Positions 36,533 through 45,031 of a stretch of 64,000 bases of DNA are shown here, piece after piece. Where the stretch lies: NCBI RefSeq assembly GCF_038050405.1, contig NZ_CP150900.1, forward strand, positions 4,600,178 to 4,664,177, read 5' to 3'. The notes beneath the pieces are model-generated. The model did not search any database, was not told where the DNA came from, and was given only the letters and a program-made list of their open reading frames with translations. Each line of letters starts with the position of its first letter. Positions within the stretch are counted from its first letter, which is position 1. Source of the stretch: Paraburkholderia sp. IMGN_8. Its GTDB lineage: Bacteria > Pseudomonadota > Gammaproteobacteria > Burkholderiales > Burkholderiaceae. The position numbers were made by a program, and so were the translations under genes.

Positions 36533-36811
36533 GTACCGCTCGGCGCGCGCAGCGCCGCCGGAAGAATGACTGCCTTGTCACTCACGCGGAGTGCGCGAGA
36601 GCACGGATTCCAGATGCTCCACTACCGTGACTGCGCGGGGGACCCGCTTAGCATTAGCGGTTCGAGCCGCTTTCTTTTGCCTACTTTTCTTTGCGGCGGC
36701 AAAGAAAAGTAGGTGCCGCCCCGCACAGGGGCAACGCTAATAGACCAATAAGAAAACAAGGAAAGGCAACGCCGTAGGCACACAGAAATAAAGCGCCGCC
36801 GTAGGCAAAAA
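36533..36811 (+). repeat. Dispersed palindromic repeat, copy A (single arm)
   Basis: About 280 bases found again, in one or both orientations, at 39720-41760 and 47500-48212. Its landmark is a 15-bp perfect stem, CCTACTTTTCTTTGC (36680-36694), loop GGCG, GCAAAGAAAAGTAGG (36699-36713), flanked by AGCGGTTCGAGCCGCT and GCGGGGGACCCGC mini-hairpins. It fills the gap between the lipoprotein and the convergent MFS gene. Short ORFs inside it look accidental. Confidence 0.85.
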
Positions 36812-36815
36812 AACC

Positions 36816-38378
36816 TCAATGCCCCATAGAAGGTCCAGCCCCCTTCCGCGGTTTGGTAACCCAAACAAGCATCGCCAACACAACAAACGCCGCACAAGAG
36901 ATCCGAAAAAAATCATTAGTGGCCATCATATAGGCCTGAGCCGTGACGACCTGATTCAACTGCGCGGTGACGCCATCCCCGGAGAGTCCAATCCCGGCCA
37001 ACGCATTCGTGTAAGAACTGGTATTAGCCGTATAAACATTCACCGAATCAGTCAACATCGCATGATGATAAATCGTATCGTTCTCCCAATACGTAGTACT
37101 GATAGCCGTCCCAATCGCCCCCGATAAAGTCCGAAAGAAATTAGACAAACCCGAAGCACTAGCGAGCCGCTCATCCGACACGCTGGACAGCGTAATAGTG
37201 GTCATCGGCACGAAGAAACAGGCAACCCCAATGCCTTGCACCAACCGAGGCCAGATCACGTGATTAAACGGCACATCGAGCGTAAAAGTCGAATTCCAGA
37301 ACGACACACAAGCAAACACGATGAACGCAAAACTCGCCACCACCCGCAGGTTGAGCCGATGCATATTCCTCCCGATCAAGGGCGACAAGAACAGCGCGAG
37401 CAAGCCAACCGGAGCTGTCGCGAGGCCAGCAAGCCCAGCGGTATAGCCCATCACCGTCTGCAGCCAGAGCGGGAAAATCACCACTGACCCGAAGAACGCC
37501 ATAAAGCCGAACGAGATAATCAACACGCCGAGCGCGAAGTTGCGGTCCTTGAACAACGAGAGATCGACAACAGGTTCTTTCTCGGTCATCTCCCACACCA
37601 GCATGAACGCGATCGACACCACCGCGATAATCCCCAGCGCGACGATAAACGTCGAGTTGAACCAGTCGCGATCCTTACCCAGGTCGAGCATCATCTGCAG
37701 GCATGACACGCCGATCACGAGCAAAGCGAGGCCCACCGCATCGATGCGCTGTTTGGTGACTTTCGTCTCACGGCCGCGCAGCAGCAGGAACGCGCACACC
37801 GCCGAGAAAATCCCGATCGGCACGTTGATGTAGAAGATCCACGGCCACGTGTAGTTGTCGGTGATATAGCCGCCCATCACGGGGCCGAAAATCGGCGCGC
37901 AAATCACCGTCATCGCCCAGAGACCCAACGCGAGCCCGCGCTTTTCCGGCGGATAGGAGCGCATCAGGATTGTCTGCGAAAGCGGGACCATCGGCCCGGA
38001 AACGAGTCCCTGCAAGAGCCGGAACGCGATCAGCGACTCGAAGTTATGCGCGAAGCCACACAGCGCCGACGCGATCGTGAAGAGCAGCACCGACAGGGTA
38101 AAGAGCCGCACTTCGCCGACGCGCCGTGCGAGCCAGCCGGTCAGCGGCACCGCGATCGCCGAGGCCACCGAATAGGATGAAATGACCCAGGTGCCCTGGC
38201 TGGTCGCCACGCCGAGGCTACCGGAAATGGTCGGCACGGCGACGTTCGCAATCGATGTGTCGAGCACTTCCATGAACGTGCCGAGCGCAAGACCGACAGT
38301 GAGCAAGGCCAGCGCGCCGCCTTTGAGCGGAGCGGGTTCGGCGGCGGGTAAGGCAGCGGCGGGAGCCGTGGCAGCCAT
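36816..38378 (-). CDS. MFS multidrug efflux pump, DHA2 (EmrB/QacA) family
   Basis: 520 residues with about 14 membrane segments. Motifs: FMEVLDTSIANVAVPTISG (DHA2 motif D1), GWLARRVGEVRLF (motif A), GPVMGGYITDNYTWPWIFYI (motif C region). Exports lipophilic drugs by proton antiport. A MarR regulator lies upstream in the same direction. The EmrA adaptor that usually accompanies EmrB is not in the window. Its stop is 5 bases from repeat copy A. Confidence 0.92.
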   Translation of the reverse strand: MAATAPAAALPAAEPAPLKGGALALLTVGLALGTFMEVLDTSIANVAVPTISGSLGVATSQGTWVISSYSVASAIAVPLTGWLARRVGEVRLFTLSVLLFTIASALCGFAHNFESLIAFRLLQGLVSGPMVPLSQTILMRSYPPEKRGLALGLWAMTVICAPIFGPVMGGYITDNYTWPWIFYINVPIGIFSAVCAFLLLRGRETKVTKQRIDAVGLALLVIGVSCLQMMLDLGKDRDWFNSTFIVALGIIAVVSIAFMLVWEMTEKEPVVDLSLFKDRNFALGVLIISFGFMAFFGSVVIFPLWLQTVMGYTAGLAGLATAPVGLLALFLSPLIGRNMHRLNLRVVASFAFIVFACVSFWNSTFTLDVPFNHVIWPRLVQGIGVACFFVPMTTITLSSVSDERLASASGLSNFFRTLSGAIGTAISTTYWENDTIYHHAMLTDSVNVYTANTSSYTNALAGIGLSGDGVTAQLNQVVTAQAYMMATNDFFRISCAAFVVLAMLVWVTKPRKGAGPSMGH

Positions 38379-38513
38379 GTGTGTTTCTCCTCAGCCGGGA
38401 AAGCTTGTCGCGGCATCTTTATCGCGCACGCCGAACGGCGCACTTACATGCCGGATCACCCTCTGCCCAGACAGATATTTGCAAATGACGACGCCTTCAA
38501 AAGCGCCGCCTGG

Positions 38514-39056
38514 TTACTGCTCGCCGTGTTTCGGCGGCGTCGCTTCAGGTGATTCTTCCGACGATTCCTGCGATGGCCCCAGCCCGCACGCAGCGCTCGT
38601 CCCTCCGCTGATGCCGTTGGCGATAAAACGGCCTAGCAGGTCGAGCAGGGTGGCGTGGTCTGCCGCCGAAAATCCGCGCAATTGCTCGTTCAGCACGGCG
38701 GCGCCCAGACCGGGCAATTGCCGCGCGGCCTCGTGGCCTTGCGGCGTCAGTTCCAGCTTGACCATCCGGCGATCGGCGTCGCTGCGCGTGCGGACGATAA
38801 AGCCTTTCTTTTCAAGGCGGTCCAGCAGACGGGTCATCGATCCGCTGTCGTACGACATGACCCGCGACAACTCGAGCGGCGTGCTCGCGCGCTGCGCCGA
38901 CAGCAGCAGGATCACGCCGATCTGCTGGGCGGTAAGCCCCAACGGTTTGACCGCGCAATCCATCCGCTCGACGAGCACATTTCGCGCTTTCGTCAGGTAA
39001 TAGCCGAGACTCGATTCGAGGTGAATCTCATCCGCGTTGTAGGGACCATCGGTCAT
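38514..39056 (-). CDS. MarR-family regulator
   Basis: 180 residues from the ATG at 39056; a longer frame upstream is without similarity. Winged helix: LTAQQIGVILLLSAQRASTP, LSRVMSYDSGSMTRLLDRLE, KKGFIVRTRSDADRRMVKL. Probably represses itself and the efflux gene 135 bases downstream. The C-terminus is Ser/Glu/Pro-rich. A 10-bp palindrome lies about 57 bases upstream. Confidence 0.92.
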   Translation of the reverse strand: MTDGPYNADEIHLESSLGYYLTKARNVLVERMDCAVKPLGLTAQQIGVILLLSAQRASTPLELSRVMSYDSGSMTRLLDRLEKKGFIVRTRSDADRRMVKLELTPQGHEAARQLPGLGAAVLNEQLRGFSAADHATLLDLLGRFIANGISGGTSAACGLGPSQESSEESPEATPPKHGEQ

Positions 39057-39112
39057 CGTGTACCCGGGGACATCGCCAAGCAGATCGAATTTTAGCTGCC
39101 TAAGCAGACAAG

Positions 39113-39122
39113 TCAAATTTGA
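39113..39122. promoter_or_regulatory. Palindrome upstream of marR, candidate operator
   Basis: TCAAATTTGA, a perfect 10-bp palindrome in AT-rich DNA between marR and the small membrane gene at 39308. MarR proteins bind such short AT-rich palindromes. Inference only. Confidence 0.35.
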
Positions 39123-39307
39123 TTTTGCCTGGATCGGAAGGCGGAAAAACAACACCGCTGACGAGCGCGAGGCAAAGTATCTTGAAATTTAATTGCATAG
39201 TCAATATTATTTTAGGCAACGAGTTACGCGCGACCCGCGCCACCCGAGACCATGTTCTGACCGATTGCCTGCGTGCCGCGTGTGCGGTGTGCAAAAAGGA
39301 TTCCCCG

Positions 39308-39661
39308 ATGCTGTACCTGAAAAACACCCTTGGCGGCTTGAGCCGCTCCCTGACCGATTCCGCGCTGAGTAGCTTTCAAGGGCCGCATCGCTGGTGGAAA
39401 CTGGCGTTGTTTGCCGTACTGGTTGTGCTTCCCGGCGGGTCGGTGGGGGTGGCGGTGTTGGCCTGGTTTGAGCACCGGCGAGGGCAAAAGGGTGTTTCTT
39501 CTATGGCTGCGCCAGTGATGGGTCCGGCCGTCGCGGCGGGGAATATCGCTGCAGCGGTGACTGCCAGCCCGACCGGCGCCTGCCCGGCCCGAGGCGATGT
39601 GCCGTGTCGGGCGGCTGCCGGTAAGGTGGCTCGGCAAGCGAGCATCGATTTGCGCAGTTGA
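39308..39661 (+). CDS. Small inner-membrane protein of unknown function (117 aa)
   Basis: ATG at 39308. One strong hydrophobic segment (KLALFAVLVVLPGGSVGVAV, about 31-50) is followed by a basic FEHRRGQKG and an Ala/Pro-rich tail with a Cys pair (CPARGDVPC). No family recognised. Divergent from marR; repeat copy B begins about 60 bases after the stop. Confidence 0.6.
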   Translation: MLYLKNTLGGLSRSLTDSALSSFQGPHRWWKLALFAVLVVLPGGSVGVAVLAWFEHRRGQKGVSSMAAPVMGPAVAAGNIAAAVTASPTGACPARGDVPCRAAAGKVARQASIDLRS

Positions 39662-40461
39662 TGTTGGTTTCTGGCGGAGCCCAGTGATTATTAGGGTTTT
39701 GTGCCTTTGGCGGCGGCATTTGTCTGTTTTCTTATGGCGTTGGCCTTTTTTTGCTTTTCTTTGCCTTCGCGGTGCTTCTTTATCTCTGTGTGCCTGCGGC
39801 GTTGCCTTTCCTTGTTTTCTTAGTGGTCTATTAGCTTCGCCCCTGTGCGGGGCGGGCACTTACTTTCTTTGCCGCCGCAAAGAAAGTAAGCAAAGAAAGC
39901 GGCTCGAACCGCCAATTCTTAAGCGGGTCCCCTGGCTTGGAGGAGGCAGTGGAGCATCTGGAATCGGTGCCCTCGCGCACTCCGCCCTGGTGACAAAGCA
40001 GTCATGCTTCCCGCCTCGCACTGCGTGCTCGCCGGAATGGTCTGCAAGGGAAACCAGTGGCTTCGTTTGTAGGCGGTGGGGGCCATCGGCTACGCCTCGG
40101 CGAGGCGCAGCTTTGTGCAAGCGCGAACTTATCACCCAGAGCGAAATGTCGGCACCACGTTGGGCGTTGGCAATGCATCGGCAGGCCAACGCCGGTCAAA
40201 AGGCGAGCGCCAAAAGCAGGAGGTGGTTTGATGAGGTACCGCTACGGCGCGCGCAGCGCCGCCGGAAGTATGACTGCCTTGTCACCGGCGCGGAATGCGC
40301 GATGATACAGATTCCAGATGTTCCACTGCCTCCTCCAAGCCAGGGGACCCGCTTAAGAATTGGCGGTGTGAAGCCGCTTTCTTTGCTTACTTTCTTTGCG
40401 GCGGCAAAGAAAGTAAGTGTGTAGTGGTCAAGTAAACTTGGACACCCGGAAAGGGGAATAT

Positions 40462-41298
40462 TTAAAAAAGTGAAGCTTCGAATCGTGCCGGCGGCTGACC
40501 GCCTGCTGCCGAATGGATGCGACGGTAGTTATAAAAGTCGTCGATGTAGGCCCCGATGTCACGTTCGGCGTGCGCGTGATCGGGGTACCCTTTATCGTCG
40601 ATCCATTCGCTTTTCAGGCTTCTAAAGAAACGCTCCACTGGCGCGTTATCCCAGCAATTCCCCTTCCTGCTCATGCTCTGAACGATGCCGTTTGCCTTCA
40701 GTTCGTTCATGAAGTGCGCGCTGGTGTACTGGCATCCCTGATCCGAGTGGAACATCAGCTCCGGCGGCGGACGTCGCTGGTCGCGCGCCTGCTGCAAAGC
40801 CCTGATGACCAGTGCTGTATCAGGCAGTAACGCAAACGCCCAGCCGACGATACGGCGCGAATACAGGTCCATCACGATGGCCAGATACGACCAGCCCTGA
40901 ACCGTTCTCACATAAGTAATATCTCCTGCCCACACCTGGTTGATGGCCGGCGGCTCGAAGTTACGCGCCAGCAGATTCGGCACCACCAGCGCCTCGCCAT
41001 TGCTCTTCTGATAGCGGTGCGTGCGCTTTCTGGTAACCACCAGCTGCGCGCGCTGCATCAGCGTGCGGGCACGATAACGCCCCACCTTGTGACCCCGCCT
41101 TTGAAGCTCGTCCGACATCCTTCGGCTGCCATAACTGCAGCGGGTTTCGCGATGAATTTCACGTGCAGCGGCCATCTGCGGGCAAGCCGTAGGGCTAGCC
41201 GACGGGCGCCCCGCGAACGCGTAATAGCTGCTGCGCGCCACGTTCATCACTTCACACATCACACTCACAGGCCAGGCCTTCTTCAGTGACTGGATCAC
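40462..41298 (-). CDS. IS3-family transposase OrfB (DDE integrase core)
   Basis: 278 residues; GTG start overlapping the orfA stop. DDE residues: Asp in AGDITYVRTVQGWSYLA, Asp in MFHSDQGCQYTSAHF, Glu in NAPVERFFRSLKSEW. An HTH_21-type segment precedes. The true transposase is probably an OrfAB fusion made by -1 frameshifting: the codons upstream in this frame are open back to the A6G slip site at 41346-41340. Confidence 0.93.
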   Translation of the reverse strand: MIQSLKKAWPVSVMCEVMNVARSSYYAFAGRPSASPTACPQMAAAREIHRETRCSYGSRRMSDELQRRGHKVGRYRARTLMQRAQLVVTRKRTHRYQKSNGEALVVPNLLARNFEPPAINQVWAGDITYVRTVQGWSYLAIVMDLYSRRIVGWAFALLPDTALVIRALQQARDQRRPPPELMFHSDQGCQYTSAHFMNELKANGIVQSMSRKGNCWDNAPVERFFRSLKSEWIDDKGYPDHAHAERDIGAYIDDFYNYRRIHSAAGGQPPARFEASLF

Positions 41299-41597
41299 TT
41301 CGAGAAGCGATCCATTTCCTTGACGAAGAAGGCCGTAGACTTTTTTAGAATGTCCCGTTCCCTCTCGAGATCAGCGACCTTCGCCTCGAGCTCGCGAATG
41401 CGACGCGCGTCGGTCTCGATCTCTATCGCTGTGCGCGGCGGTTTGGCCTGCTCCTCGCGCCACCGCGCGACCCAGCGACGCAACGCCGTGTCGCCAACGC
41501 CCAGCGCTTCGCAGGCCTGCGAGTACGAATAGCCCTTGCTGACCACCAGCTGGACTGCTTCTGCCTTGAATTCTTCAGGAATGTTCCGTCTGCTCAT
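41295..41597 (-). CDS. IS3-family transposase OrfA
   Basis: 100 residues. HTH for terminal repeat binding: IPEEFKAEAVQLVVSKGYSY, ALGVGDTALRRWVARWR. A leucine-zipper-like helix follows (RIRELEAKVADLERERDIL). Near the end ILKKS is encoded by the slippery A-AAA-AAG. GAGGTGAGAA precedes the ATG. Confidence 0.93.
   Translation of the reverse strand: MSRRNIPEEFKAEAVQLVVSKGYSYSQACEALGVGDTALRRWVARWREEQAKPPRTAIEIETDARRIRELEAKVADLERERDILKKSTAFFVKEMDRFSK
41340..41346 (-). promoter_or_regulatory. Programmed -1 frameshift site (A6G) of the IS
   Basis: AAAAAAG in the frame A-AAA-AAG inside orfA, 43 bases before its stop. The -1 frame is open from here into orfB. This is the standard IS3 mechanism for making OrfAB. 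Confidence 0.75.
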
Positions 41598-41944
41598 TTC
41601 TCACCTCAGTTGGAGAATTATCCCCTTTAGAGGTGTCCAGGTTCATTGAACCACTACAGTGCCCGCCCCGCACAGGGGCGAAGCTAATAGACCACTAAGA
41701 AAACAAGGAAAGGCCAACGCCGTACGCACACAGCTAAAAAGCGCCGCGCAGGCAAAAAAACCGTAATAGCACGTAACCATCCCGCAACCCTAAGTAACAC
41801 ACCACAAAGCCTCCGCGCATTACCCTTTCAGTTTCCCGCGCCCACCCGCGGGCCCATACGCTAACATTCCGGCTGAGCCATGATCTCTCCCGGCCGGCAG
41901 CGCCGCCATCGTCCGCACCGCGGCGCCCAGAAGGAATCCATTGC

Positions 41945-43498
41945 ATGCAGTTTGACCGAATCACGCGCGCGCGAACCATTACCCCTCGCGCCCTGACCCT
42001 CGCGGCGGCGGCGGCGCTCGCCACCGTTCTGGCCGGCTGCGCGGTCGGCCCTGACTACAAGCGGCCGGCGGCGCAGATTCCCGCCTCGTACAAGGAAGCC
42101 GCGCCCGGCTGGAAAGTCGCTCAACCGGCCGATCAGCAAGACCGCGGCAACTGGTGGACCATCTACGAAGACCCTCAACTCAACACGCTCGAAGACAAGC
42201 TGAACGCATCGAACCAGACCGTCGCCCAGTTCGCCGCCGCCTACCGGCAGGCGCGCGCGCTGGTCGGCGAGGCACGGGCGGCATATTTCCCGACCGTTGG
42301 CGCATCGGCAGGCGCGACACGCTCAGGTAACGGTTCGTCGTCCACGAGCTCGAGCAGCTCCCGGGTCAGCAACAGCTTCAACGCGCAACTCGTCGCCAGC
42401 TGGGAGCCGGATCTGTGGGGTTCGGTGAGCCGCTCGGTCAACGCCCAGAAAGCCGGTCAACAGGGCGCCGCCGCCGATCTGGCGAACGCCCGGCTGTCCG
42501 CTCAGGCCACGCTCGCACAAACCTATTTCTCGCTGCGCACGCTCGATTCCACCCAAAAACTCCTCGACGAAACCGTCGCGGCCTATCAGCTCTCACTGCA
42601 ACTCACGCAGAACAAGTACGCGGCAGGCGTCGCCGCGCGCTCCGACGTGATTCAGGCGCAAACGCAGCTGCAATCGGCGCAAGCCGCCGCGATCGACAAT
42701 GGCGTGCAGCGCGCCCAGGACGAACACGCGATCGCCGTGCTGGTCGGCGAACCGGCCTCGACCTTCTCGATTCCGCCGACGCCGCTCACCGCCACGCCGC
42801 CCGTCGTTCCCGCGCAAATGCCGTCGGCACTGCTGGAGCGGCGCCCGGATATCGCGTCGGCGGAACGCAAGGCCGCGGCCGCCAATGAGCAGATCGGCGT
42901 CGCGATTGCGGCGTTCTTCCCAACGCTGACGCTGTCGGCCACCGGCGGCTTCCAAAGCTCGGTGTTCTCGCAATTGCTCACCGTACCGTCGCGCTTCTGG
43001 ACGCTCGGCCCGCAACTGGCCGCAACGATCTTCGACGCCGGCTTGCGCCAGGCAAAAACCGAAGCCGCTCGCGCTACCTACGACCAGGATGTCGCGGCCT
43101 ATCGTCAAACGGTGCTGGCCGCATTCCAGGATGTCGAGGACAACCTCGCGTCCCAACGCATCCTCGCACAGGAAATCGTCGTGCAGCAGCAAGCGGTGGA
43201 GTCGGCCCGCCAGGCGGTGGCCATCGTCACGAACGAGTACAAGGCGGGCACAGTCGGCTACGTCAACGTGCTGACGGCGCAGACCACCGCCTTCACAGCC
43301 GAGCAAAAGCTGGAAAACATCGCCGGGCAGCGGATGGTGTCGTCGGTGGGTCTGGTGAAGGCGCTGGGCGGCGGCTGGGATGTCTCGCAAATGAATCGTG
43401 AAACCGGCGACGTAGCGGCACCTGCGCCGTTACCTGCGTCATCGGCGACGCCCGTCGCGCAAAGTGAGACCTCGTCGCAACAGGCGCCGAGCAACTAA
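41945..43498 (+). CDS. NodT-family outer membrane factor lipoprotein
   Basis: 517 residues; AAGGAAT upstream of the ATG. The signal ends in the lipobox VLAGCAVGPDYKRP, the NodT signature. Two TolC-type OEP repeats follow (LPSALLERRPDIASAERKAA, then FQDVEDNLASQRIL and YKAGTVGYVNVLTAQ). Forms the outer membrane channel of a tripartite efflux system. A nearby MFS pump is a candidate partner but the adaptor is missing here; it may also serve a remote RND pump. A terminator follows. Confidence 0.93.
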   Translation: MQFDRITRARTITPRALTLAAAAALATVLAGCAVGPDYKRPAAQIPASYKEAAPGWKVAQPADQQDRGNWWTIYEDPQLNTLEDKLNASNQTVAQFAAAYRQARALVGEARAAYFPTVGASAGATRSGNGSSSTSSSSSRVSNSFNAQLVASWEPDLWGSVSRSVNAQKAGQQGAAADLANARLSAQATLAQTYFSLRTLDSTQKLLDETVAAYQLSLQLTQNKYAAGVAARSDVIQAQTQLQSAQAAAIDNGVQRAQDEHAIAVLVGEPASTFSIPPTPLTATPPVVPAQMPSALLERRPDIASAERKAAAANEQIGVAIAAFFPTLTLSATGGFQSSVFSQLLTVPSRFWTLGPQLAATIFDAGLRQAKTEAARATYDQDVAAYRQTVLAAFQDVEDNLASQRILAQEIVVQQQAVESARQAVAIVTNEYKAGTVGYVNVLTAQTTAFTAEQKLENIAGQRMVSSVGLVKALGGGWDVSQMNRETGDVAAPAPLPASSATPVAQSETSSQQAPSN

Positions 43499-43523
43499 GC
43501 CCGCTCCTCGCGAAGACAAAAAA

Positions 43524-43558
43524 AGGCATAGCCGCGTTGCGCGGCGATGCCTCTTTTT
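43524..43558 (+). terminator. Rho-independent terminator after the outer membrane factor gene
   Basis: AGGCAT-a-GCCGCG (43524-43536), loop TTG, CGCGGC-g-ATGCCT (43540-43552), then a T-run. A-rich DNA before the stem makes it possibly bidirectional between convergent genes. Confidence 0.85.
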
Positions 43559-43725
43559 TAATCGCACCGAATCCGAATCGCACTTGCTCGCACGGCGGCT
43601 ACGCGAGGCGTCCCCGAGCCAGGGCGGCAAACGTGTTTCGAAACTTCGCACTGCCCGAACCGTGAGCGCGGCGACGGTAAACGCCTCCCGACACTTCACC
43701 CCCAACCCCGGACCAACCGCGCGCC

Positions 43726-44505
43726 TCAGTGCACGAACGTCAACGCGACCGTATCGGGCCCGCTCGGCCGCCCCAGCACATTCAGCAGTCCCGCGAGGTT
43801 ATCGCGTGCTTCCGGCGCGGCGCTGGCGGTCCCGCGGAACGATGTCGAGACCGCCGACACGGTGCCGTTGCCGGTCAGCATCAGCGGGCCCTTGAACGTC
43901 GTCAGATCGAGCGTGGACGACGCGCCTTGTGCCTGGACTAGCAGCCGATACGACCCGAGCGGCTTGACCAGCGATACGCGCGAGCTGACGTCGTTCAGTG
44001 TCACCGTCAGTTGGCCGAACGCTTCCTTGTTGAAGCTGCGCCAGTCCGACCACGACAGTCGCACATCCCCTTGCAGATCGAGCGTATTGAACGGCGCGCC
44101 CAGGCCAGTCAGCAGCGAAGCCGGCACACCGATCGCGCCTTGCGTGACGGTCGCGCCACGCGGCGTCGCGTCGACGGTGATCGGATCGGGCATCGCTTCG
44201 CTTTGTCGCATCGTCATTCGCACCCGGCCGGTGAAGAGCGGCCAGAACGACGTGTGCCATTCGATTCGTCCAGGCAGCAGCGTCGCCGCGCTCAGGTCGG
44301 AGCCGGCAGCGAGCATCAGTGTCGCCGAGCCGTGCCACAGCGAGCCGGCCGGATCGACAAGATTGACGTGGCCGCGGGTCTGTTTGGCGAACAGCGGGGT
44401 GATCCAGGCGGCCGGCAGTAACGCGAGCATGACGGCGGCACTCGACAGCACGGCGACCACCAACCAAGGCAGCGCGACGCGCAGGCGTCGCATCCAGAAA
44501 GTCAT
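43726..44505 (-). CDS. gspN: Type II secretion protein GspN
   Basis: 259 residues. One N-terminal membrane segment (PWLVVAVLSSAAVMLALLP) and a periplasmic domain with AGSLWHGSATL and PGRIEWHTSFWPLFTGRV, typical of GspN. Last gene of the gspG-N run, 22 bases after gspM, with AGGA before the ATG. An accessory part of the inner membrane platform. Confidence 0.88.
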   Translation of the reverse strand: MTFWMRRLRVALPWLVVAVLSSAAVMLALLPAAWITPLFAKQTRGHVNLVDPAGSLWHGSATLMLAAGSDLSAATLLPGRIEWHTSFWPLFTGRVRMTMRQSEAMPDPITVDATPRGATVTQGAIGVPASLLTGLGAPFNTLDLQGDVRLSWSDWRSFNKEAFGQLTVTLNDVSSRVSLVKPLGSYRLLVQAQGASSTLDLTTFKGPLMLTGNGTVSAVSTSFRGTASAAPEARDNLAGLLNVLGRPSGPDTVALTFVH

Positions 44506-44527
44506 GCGAAATCCTGTAACTGCGCGG

Positions 44528-45031
44528 TCATTTGACGGTCGACGGCTGCAACGACGCCGTCAGATCCACCTGACCGTCTTCCTTGAGCGCGGTCACATGC
44601 GCCTCGGCGACCTGCACCTTGAACTGCTTTCGCGCGTCGTCGACCCAGCTCGTCCACGCCGGAAACGACGCGTTTTTCATCTGGATCTGCACCGCATTGC
44701 CGATCATCTGCACCTGGGTCGCGGCGAGGCCGTGATCGCTGAGCGACGCGGTCAGCGCGTCCTTTAGCGCACCGCCGGTCGGCGCGACGCCTTGAGCCGC
44801 CGCCGACAGTTGCCGCGCTTCGTTCGCCTGCGCCGTCATCTGCGCCAAATGACGCTGCAGCGTCGGCAGTGATTGGCGCAGATGCGCGCGGCCGTCCTGC
44901 GCTGGCGCCCACAGCACCGACCACGCGATCACCACAGCCAACGCCCCGCTGCCCCACGTCAGCAGCATTTTTTCGCGCTCGGTGCGCTGGTCCCAGAATC
45001 CGGCCCACGATTGGGCGAGTTCAGCTTTCAT
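44528..45031 (-). CDS. gspM: Type II secretion protein GspM
   Basis: 167 residues from the ATG at 45031, which overlaps the gspL stop in an ATGA junction. Short cytoplasmic start (WDQRTEREKMLLTWGS), one membrane segment (ALAVVIAWSVLWAP), then a coiled-coil and a ferredoxin-like periplasmic domain. It partners GspL in the inner membrane platform. Confidence 0.9.
   Translation of the reverse strand: MKAELAQSWAGFWDQRTEREKMLLTWGSGALAVVIAWSVLWAPAQDGRAHLRQSLPTLQRHLAQMTAQANEARQLSAAAQGVAPTGGALKDALTASLSDHGLAATQVQMIGNAVQIQMKNASFPAWTSWVDDARKQFKVQVAEAHVTALKEDGQVDLTASLQPSTVK

Larger units (their letters stand above)
40420..41658 (-). mobile_element. IS3-family insertion sequence, 1239 bp
   Basis: Ends carry 27-bp imperfect inverted repeats (TGTAGTGGTCAAGTAAACTT at the left; right end complement TGTAGTGGTTCAATGAACCT; 22 of 27 match). 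A 3-bp target duplication GTG lies at 40417-40419 and 41659-41661, as usual for IS3. It contains orfA and orfB on the minus strand. Removing it with one GTG restores the repeat exactly as seen in the opposite arm. It looks intact and possibly active. Confidence 0.93.
39720..41760 (+). repeat. Dispersed palindromic repeat, copy B, interrupted by an IS3-family element
   Basis: Two inverted arms around a central spacer: left arm about 39720-40035, right arm about 40242-40419 continuing at 41659-41760 after the IS. Core hairpins: CTTACTTTCTTTGC (39859-39872) with GCAAAGAAAGTAAG (39877-39890), and the same pair at 40386-40399 and 40404-40417. The central 200 bases differ from copy C. No real gene apart from the IS. 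Confidence 0.85.

Noticed and set aside
39597..40424. 275-codon ORF across repeat copy B, and similar ORFs in copies A and C
   Set aside because: The same translated strings recur in different frames and orientations of the repeat; they reflect open frames in GC-rich repeat DNA, not a conserved protein.
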